NCBI GenBank assembly: GCA_022360235.1
Contig: JAKSDE010000495.1
Span: 1-8,285 of the forward strand
Origin: Cytophagales bacterium
Lineage (GTDB): Bacteria; Bacteroidota; Bacteroidia; Cytophagales; Amoebophilaceae
Reading direction: 5' to 3'
DNA length: 8,285 bases
Below, in pieces: positions 5,294 to 8,285 of this stretch. Made by a program: the position numbers and the translations under genes. Below the pieces are notes generated by a model, which was given only the letters and a program-made list of their open reading frames with translations, had not been told where the DNA came from and did no database searches. Every line of letters starts with the position of its first letter. The first letter of the stretch is position 1.

Positions 5294-6952
5294 CTACTGT
5301 TTTTTTAGAATGGTATCATATTGCTTCACATTCTTCAATAGCGTAAGTGCTTTTTTAATGTCCAGATCATCATCAAGCGTTGCTTCGATGATACCTTCCT
5401 GTAAGTAATACCTAGCGACAATTTCTTGTTTTAATATAAATTTTATTTCCTCTTTAAACGTTTGTAAATCAGCTTCTTTATTATGCTGTACTTTTTCCTT
5501 CAGTGATACAATTTGTTCTTTGATAGCTTCATAATATTTTTCTTTTTTCGCTTGTTCAGTGAGTCGCTCAATGCTTTTTTCCACTTCGGTGGTGTAGTCA
5601 TAGTCTTTATCAGTAAGCCACTTTACAAAATCCTGATACTGTGTTTCTGAGATTTCAAAAGTTCTAGCACTCCCTATCTGATCATGTTTAGCGTGAAAAA
5701 TCGTAGCATAATCAAACACTAATCCTTTCCCAAGCAAGCATACAGTAATAGGAGCCCAAACATACTTTTCTCCTTCTATATCAGGATCGATCCCCCTTCC
5801 ACCATACACTATCCTTCCGTTTTTCGTCTTGAATGCGGTTCTTAATGAATCAGCGATTTTTTCTGGTCTCCCACTCCTATCTCTATTAGTATAGTCAATA
5901 GCCTGAATACTTCTTCCACTCGGAATATAATATTTAGCAGCGGTCAATTTGAGTTGTGTATTATAGCTGAGTGGCCTTGTTACTTGTACGAGTCCTTTTC
6001 CAAAAGTACTTTCTCCTATCAATACTCCTCTATCATAGTCTTGCATCACGCCTGCTATAATTTCAGCTGCTGAGGCGCTTCCTTCGTTCACTAATGCGAT
6101 AATAGGTAGGCTACTATCATAAGCAGGCTCTTCCGTTTTGTAGGTACTATTCAGCGACGCGAGCTTACCTCTTGTTTCAACCACTGTTAAGCCCTCTTCT
6201 ATAAATAGGTTTGCTACTTTCACTGCTTCCTCTAGAATACCCCCTGGATTTCCTCTTAAGTCAAGTATTAACTTTTCGGCACCTCGCTCTTTGAGTTCCT
6301 TCAATGCTGCTTTCACTTCAGCAGCAGCACTGGTAGTAAATTCAGCAAGTCTGATATAGCCCACGTCCTCTTCAATAATGTTGAAATAAGGCACATTTTT
6401 AAGCTTTATCTTTTCGCGAACAAGTTCTAATTTGATAGGCTTGGCTACATCATATCTATTGACTACTAGCTGGACAGATGTATTAGGCGCCCCTTTAAGT
6501 AAATCACTAATATAAGAGATAGGCTTATTCACAACATTTTCTCCATTGACCTTTACAATCTCATCGCCAATCTGTAAGCCACTTTTGTGGGCAGGAAAAT
6601 CTTTGTAAGACATTAAGACAATATTTTGATTATTCCGTGTACCAATAACTGCACCAATGCCCCCATACTCTCCCGTTGTGAGTATATTATAATATTCTAA
6701 TTCCTCTTCAGTAATAAAATTTGTATAAGGATCTAGCGACTCTAGGATAGCATCTATCCCTGTCTTGATAGTTGAGGCTGGGTCGATATCATCTACGTAA
6801 TACGTGTTGAGCTCCTTGATTAAATTCGCAAAAATTTCAAGGTGTTGAGTAATTTGGAAAGACTTATTGCATGACTTTTTGCTCGCTGCGAAAGCTACGA
6901 GTAGTGTGATTACTACAATAAATAAGGTGCTCTTGCTTTTATTTGTCTTCAT
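5294..6952 (-). CDS. S41-family C-terminal processing peptidase (CtpA/Prc type)
   Basis: This 552-residue serine protease has an N-terminal hydrophobic segment (about 9-24) acting as signal or anchor and directing it to the periplasm. A helical region (about 35-90) and a PDZ domain (about 95-180, with PAHKSGLQIGDEIVKVNGEN) follow. The catalytic core (about 190-395) has the LDLRGNPGG motif at 230-238. The Ser/Lys dyad is S294 in NEGSASAAEI and K319 in GESTFGKG, with Q323 following, at the same spacing as in E. coli Prc. A charged helical tail (about 430-552) has coiled-coil character, as in longer Bacteroidota members. C28 follows KKS, which is not a convincing lipobox. Its ATG overlaps the rnpA stop (ATGA, 6949-6952), indicating translational coupling, and rnpA followed by an S41 protease is a recurrent Bacteroidota order. 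Confidence 0.95.
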   Translation of the reverse strand: MKTNKSKSTLFIVVITLLVAFAASKKSCNKSFQITQHLEIFANLIKELNTYYVDDIDPASTIKTGIDAILESLDPYTNFITEEELEYYNILTTGEYGGIGAVIGTRNNQNIVLMSYKDFPAHKSGLQIGDEIVKVNGENVVNKPISYISDLLKGAPNTSVQLVVNRYDVAKPIKLELVREKIKLKNVPYFNIIEEDVGYIRLAEFTTSAAAEVKAALKELKERGAEKLILDLRGNPGGILEEAVKVANLFIEEGLTVVETRGKLASLNSTYKTEEPAYDSSLPIIALVNEGSASAAEIIAGVMQDYDRGVLIGESTFGKGLVQVTRPLSYNTQLKLTAAKYYIPSGRSIQAIDYTNRDRSGRPEKIADSLRTAFKTKNGRIVYGGRGIDPDIEGEKYVWAPITVCLLGKGLVFDYATIFHAKHDQIGSARTFEISETQYQDFVKWLTDKDYDYTTEVEKSIERLTEQAKKEKYYEAIKEQIVSLKEKVQHNKEADLQTFKEEIKFILKQEIVARYYLQEGIIEATLDDDLDIKKALTLLKNVKQYDTILKKQ

Positions 6953-7353
6953 AAGTTAGTTTTTATCGCTAGACCTTCTAAATGATGCATGGAGGTGATC
7001 ATCTTTTCTTGTATGCTTACAAAGTTAGGCTTTTCATTGCTACCAAGATAGCTATAGGCGATTAAAAAGTAAGCATTGTTCAATGTTTCTTTATATAATA
7101 GATGCTTATTGCACCGGTAAGCTTCTCTTAACTTTCTTTTTATACGGTTTCTAACCACAGCACTTTTAAATTTTTTTTTAGAAACGGCAAATAACACTTG
7201 ATGATTAGGGATTTGGGTAGGACGGCAAGGCAAGTAAAACATCCGTAATGGATATATATCTAGTGTTTCTCCTTGCTCAAAAAGCTGGGCTATTAGCTTT
7301 TTACTTCTTAATCTTTCATTTTTAGAAAAAGTGTGACGAATAGTAAAAGACAC
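6949..7353 (-). CDS. rnpA: Ribonuclease P protein component
   Basis: This 134-residue basic protein binds RNase P RNA and helps mature the 5' ends of tRNAs. Typical features are FTIRHTFSKNERLRSKKLIA near the N-terminus (3-22), VLFAVSKKKFKSAVVRNR (53-70) and the RNR signature RNRIKRKLREAYR (68-80). I chose the GTG at 7351-7353, because the conserved region starts at residue 3 and no in-frame ATG lies nearer than 7611. A start at 7611 would add 86 residues encoded by the mobile element and the heptamer array, which I regard as artefact. The start is 532 nt from rpmH, whereas the two genes are normally close together. The gene is coupled to the downstream protease by a 4-nt overlap. The start itself is moderately certain; the identity is firm. 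Confidence 0.93.
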   Translation of the reverse strand: MSFTIRHTFSKNERLRSKKLIAQLFEQGETLDIYPLRMFYLPCRPTQIPNHQVLFAVSKKKFKSAVVRNRIKRKLREAYRCNKHLLYKETLNNAYFLIAYSYLGSNEKPNFVSIQEKMITSMHHLEGLAIKTNL

Positions 7354-7373
7354 GTTTATAAAAGCAGCAATCT

Positions 7374-7457
7374 GAGTTCTGAGTTCCGAGTTCTGAGTTC
7401 CGGGTTCTGGGTTCTGAGTTCCGAGTTCTGGGTTCTGAGTTCCGAGTTCTGGGTTCC
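7374..7457. repeat. Heptanucleotide array 2, 12 units (inverted orientation)
   Basis: Twelve contiguous units read GAGTTCY or GGGTTCY on the plus strand, which is RGAACTC or RGAACCC on the minus strand. The array is opposite in orientation to arrays 1 and 3. It starts 20 bp upstream of the rnpA GTG start and joins the dispersed element through TTCCGAT (7454-7460). GGGTTC units are confined to this array, so it has diverged slightly. All frames through it stay open, which explains the overlapping spurious frames here on both strands. Confidence 0.93.
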
Positions 7458-7460
7458 GAT

Positions 7461-7593
7461 AGGGGACTGTAGAAAACATGCCTTTCCTCCTCAAAAAGTT
7501 GATCGCTATATCTCCTTGAGCATCGTATTTGACTATAAGCGGGTAAACAATGACTGAATGGAAGCAATTCCGGCCTAGTTTTCTACAGCCCCT
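7461..7593 (+). mobile_element. MITE-like dispersed element, copy B, with terminal inverted repeats
   Basis: The 133-bp element begins AGGGGACTGTAGAAAAC (7461-7477) and ends GTTTTCTACAGCCCCT (7578-7593). The ends are inverted copies, identical over 16 bp apart from one extra A on the left. The first 57 bp match copy A at 3232-3288. The interior (7518-7577) does not resemble copy A and encodes no transposase. No target-site duplication is visible, since the left flank is the heptamer array. It lies between rpmH and rnpA. It may be a non-autonomous element or a deleted insertion sequence reduced to its ends. Confidence 0.6.
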
Positions 7594-7885
7594 CTGAACG
7601 CTATTTTTCAAAGACGGATCTATCTATTTTTTTGCAAGGTATTGTAGTGTCCTGAAGGTTTTCTTGCCAATATTGCTACGCTATACATGAGTTTTTGTGA
7701 GCTAAGATAGTCATTTTAAGTATAAAAACACAGTATTGAATACTTGTTAAGGGTCGACTGGTTAGTAGCTGAATATAGCTAAGCATAGGTTGCGTCGAGA
7801 AACACTATTGGTATTATATAGTTATAATGAGCGGTTTCAATTTTGTTAAAGCGTAAAATTTTTATAGTATTCAATGACTTAGTGC
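7594..7885. other. Gene-free part of the rpmH-rnpA interval
   Basis: No gene, tRNA or known RNA is recognisable. Two small features are visible. AGTATTGAATACT (7732-7744) is a 6+1+6 palindrome whose right part is repeated in inverse at 7866-7875, near the rpmH stop. TTAAGGGTCGAC (7747-7758) matches 3600-3611 exactly. I find no convincing terminator after rpmH and no clear promoter for rnpA, so read-through from rpmH is the simplest way to express rnpA. Confidence 0.4.
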
Positions 7886-8044
7886 CTACCCCTTGTACTT
7901 CGGCTCATCAGATACAGTAAGTTTTTTTCTTCCTTTTGCTCTTCTTCTTGCCAAAACAGCCCTTCCATCAGTTGAGTCCATGCGTGCTTTAAAGCCGTGT
8001 TTATTTCTTCGTTTTCTAAGAGAAGGTTGGAATGTTCTTTTCAT
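7886..8044 (-). CDS. rpmH: 50S ribosomal protein L34
   Basis: The protein is 52 residues long and highly basic. The L34 signature is complete: [20 protein letters not shown] at the N-terminus, R21-M-D-S-T-D-G-R-A at 21-29 and [13 protein letters not shown] at 30-42. A short tail (SDEPKYKG) makes it slightly longer than the E. coli protein, as is common in Bacteroidota. The ATG is unambiguous. It heads a minus-strand group with rnpA and the S41 protease, although the usual tight rpmH-rnpA pair is separated here by 532 bp of repeats and unassigned DNA. A promoter candidate lies just upstream. Confidence 0.97.
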   Translation of the reverse strand: MKRTFQPSLRKRRNKHGFKARMDSTDGRAVLARRRAKGRKKLTVSDEPKYKG

Positions 8045-8075
8045 TCTTGCTAGCCATTAATAAGATTAGAAGATG

Positions 8076-8106
8076 CAATTTTACGTAGCTTTCTTATAAA
8101 TTACAA
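8076..8106 (-). promoter_or_regulatory. Candidate Bacteroidota promoter of rpmH
   Basis: On the minus strand TTG (8106-8104) is followed after 20 nt by TAAAATTG (8083-8076), one base off the TAnnTTTG element. The same bases also fit a sigma-70 pattern, TTGTAA-N17-TAAAAT. The transcript would start close to 8070, giving a leader of about 25 nt. The strand, the distance to the rpmH ATG and the double match make this the best promoter in the window. The rest of 8107-8192 shows only a small AAGCA-TCAA-TGCTT hairpin (8140-8153). Confidence 0.5.
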
Positions 8107-8192
8107 GCGTCTTGACTAGCAAATTTTTAATTTTTTCCTAAGCATCAATGCTTTTCTCTTCTCAATTACTCCTGAGCGTGTGAATCATAGGT

Positions 8193-8236
8193 GAGGCTGT
8201 AGAAAACACTCCTTTCCCTGTCAAAAAGTTGTTCGA
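8193..8236 (+). mobile_element. Dispersed element, copy C, left end only
   Basis: GAGGCTGTAGAAAACAC, CCTTTCCC and TCAAAAAGTTG occur in the same order and spacing as in the first 44 bp of copies A and B. The homology stops at about 8236 and runs straight into heptamer array 3, so the interior and right end are missing or replaced by the array. Its end (GGCTGTAGAAAAC) matches the right terminal repeat of copy B better than the left one. Confidence 0.5.
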
Positions 8237-8285
8237 TAAACTCAGAACTCGGAACTCAGAACTCGGAACTCAGAACTCAGAACTC
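8237..8285. repeat. Heptanucleotide array 3, running off the window
   Basis: A degenerate first unit (TAAACTC, 8237-8243) is followed by six perfect RGAACTC units (8244-8285), and the array continues past the window edge. The orientation is the same as array 1, about 8 kb away. Its total length cannot be seen. Confidence 0.92.

Noticed and set aside
7322..7567. Additional minus and plus frames over 7322-7567
   Set aside because: They overlap the array and the start of rnpA. They are kept open by the stop-free 7-bp repeat and have no recognisable domain.

Overview
The window is AT-rich bacterial DNA that I place in the Bacteroidota, most likely Cytophagales-like. Three things suggest this. 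Coding starts lack clear Shine-Dalgarno sequences. Two upstream regions carry matches to the Bacteroidota promoter pattern TTG-N19/20-TAnnTTTG. The gene orders rpmH-rnpA-S41 protease and SPOR protein-ExbB-ExbD-TonB also fit that phylum. The many repeats, some inside normally compact gene pairs, recall repeat-laden intracellular members such as Amoebophilus or Cardinium, but I cannot name the genus from sequence alone.

Layout. 1-497: a terminator of an upstream gene, a possible decayed coding remnant, a partial dispersed element, a 15-unit heptamer array and a candidate promoter. 498-3162 (+): an envelope operon of a membrane-anchored SPOR protein, ExbB/TolQ, ExbD/TolR and a TonB-like transducer. 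The last three form an ion-driven motor and periplasmic arm that energises outer-membrane processes, and the SPOR protein may tie it to septal peptidoglycan. 3163-3619: a gene-free convergent region packed with repeats (two heptamer arrays in inverted orientation, a MITE-like element, a 25-bp direct repeat and terminators). 3620-8044 (-): in transcription order rpmH (L34), rnpA (RNase P protein), an S41 C-terminal processing protease, a TSUP membrane transporter and tsaB (tRNA t6A modification). 8045-8285: the rpmH promoter, another partial copy of the dispersed element and the start of another heptamer array.

All eight larger genes and rpmH look intact and belong to known families. I see no defence system, CRISPR array, phage gene or intact transposase. 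The unusual content is the repeat family. A 7-bp tandem repeat (consensus RGAACTC, or the variant RGAACTA) occurs in five arrays. Four of them adjoin or lie within a few bases of copies of a dispersed element whose left end is AGGGGACTGTAGAAAAC, and one copy of this element has near-perfect terminal inverted repeats. One array plus one element separates rpmH from rnpA by 532 bp and creates a spurious in-frame N-terminal extension on rnpA.
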